This document shows positions 33,932-34,036 of a stretch of 34,036 bases of DNA, one piece after another. The stretch is from SZUA-152 sp964401355 (GTDB lineage Bacteria; Pseudomonadota; Gammaproteobacteria; SZUA-152). A program made the translations under genes and the position numbers. Every line of letters begins with the position of its first letter. Within the stretch, counting starts at the first letter, position 1. A model generated the notes under the pieces. The model saw nothing but the letters and a program-made list of their open reading frames with translations. It was not told the origin of the DNA and did not search any database. Where the stretch lies: positions 1-34,036 of the forward strand of contig CAYNYJ010000038.1 of NCBI GenBank assembly GCA_964401355.1. Direction: 5' to 3'.

Positions 33932-34026
33932 CACTGCTGTCCCGTTAACTTTATAACCGTCATGCTGGCGCAGGCCAGCACCCAGAAAGTCGTTGAACCA
34001 CCACCAAAAGTAGGCGCTCTTAGGCG
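33932..34026 (-). repeat. 95-bp repeat, right copy (inverted partner of 24057-24151)
   Basis: Reverse complement of 24057-24151 with a single mismatch (CACCC against CATCC). Its inner 10 bases (AAGTAGGCG...) are repeated once more at the window edge, so the element probably continues to the right. Confidence 0.9.
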
Positions 34027-34036
34027 AAAGTAGGCG

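Overview
The window comes from a chemolithoautotrophic proteobacterium, most likely gammaproteobacterial. The core is a complete alpha-carboxysome locus with form IA RuBisCO. Around it lie a copper-efflux gene, inorganic-carbon transporters, toxin-antitoxin and IS debris, and decayed genes, so it looks like a chromosomal island edge. The genus cannot be named from sequence reading alone.

Left edge (1-2490): the tail of an unidentified + strand gene with a good terminator, a vapBC-type toxin-antitoxin pair on the minus strand, and a coiled-coil gene resembling KfrA without its DNA-binding domain. The 57 bp at the 5' end of the coiled-coil gene is duplicated on the far side of vapBC. Next, on the minus strand (2490-5036), is a CopA-type P1B ATPase with two YHS and two metal-binding modules, transcribed from a MerR/CueR-like operator-promoter.

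Carbon fixation region (5408-19860): divergent cbbR, then cbbL-cbbS-csoS2-csoSCA-csoS4A-csoS4B, four csoS1 shell genes, a bacterioferritin-like gene, acRAF, mcdA (ParA), mcdB, cbbO and cbbQ, all on the + strand. The order is that of the Halothiobacillus-type extended cso operon, but I see no csoS1D. CbbL/S fix CO2 inside a CsoS1/CsoS4 shell, CsoS2 links enzyme to shell, CsoSCA makes CO2 from bicarbonate inside, McdAB should position the organelles on the nucleoid, acRAF assists assembly, and CbbO/CbbQ form a RuBisCO activase. Strong hairpins lie on both sides of csoS2, and csoS2 has an in-frame A AAA AAC slippery site with an immediate -1 stop. The fourth csoS1 copy is a mosaic of copies 3 and 1.

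Bicarbonate supply (20363-23853): a SulP transporter with a roughly 130-residue extra domain, then SbtA and its PII-like regulator SbtB. These should load the cytoplasm with bicarbonate for the carboxysome.

Right side (23880-34036): a 280-bp inverted-repeat element, a broken IS3-family transposase, a hypothetical protein, a Lys/Ala-rich histone-like protein, MltF, three decayed genes (an RND/HlyD-type adaptor, an M50/HlyD-type protein and a large surface-protein fragment), tRNA-Leu(UAA), a tRNA-Cys remnant, an IS256-family remnant, a hybrid histidine kinase and a secreted histidine phosphatase. A 95-bp sequence at 24057-24151 recurs inverted at 33932-34026, bracketing this 9.8-kb block.
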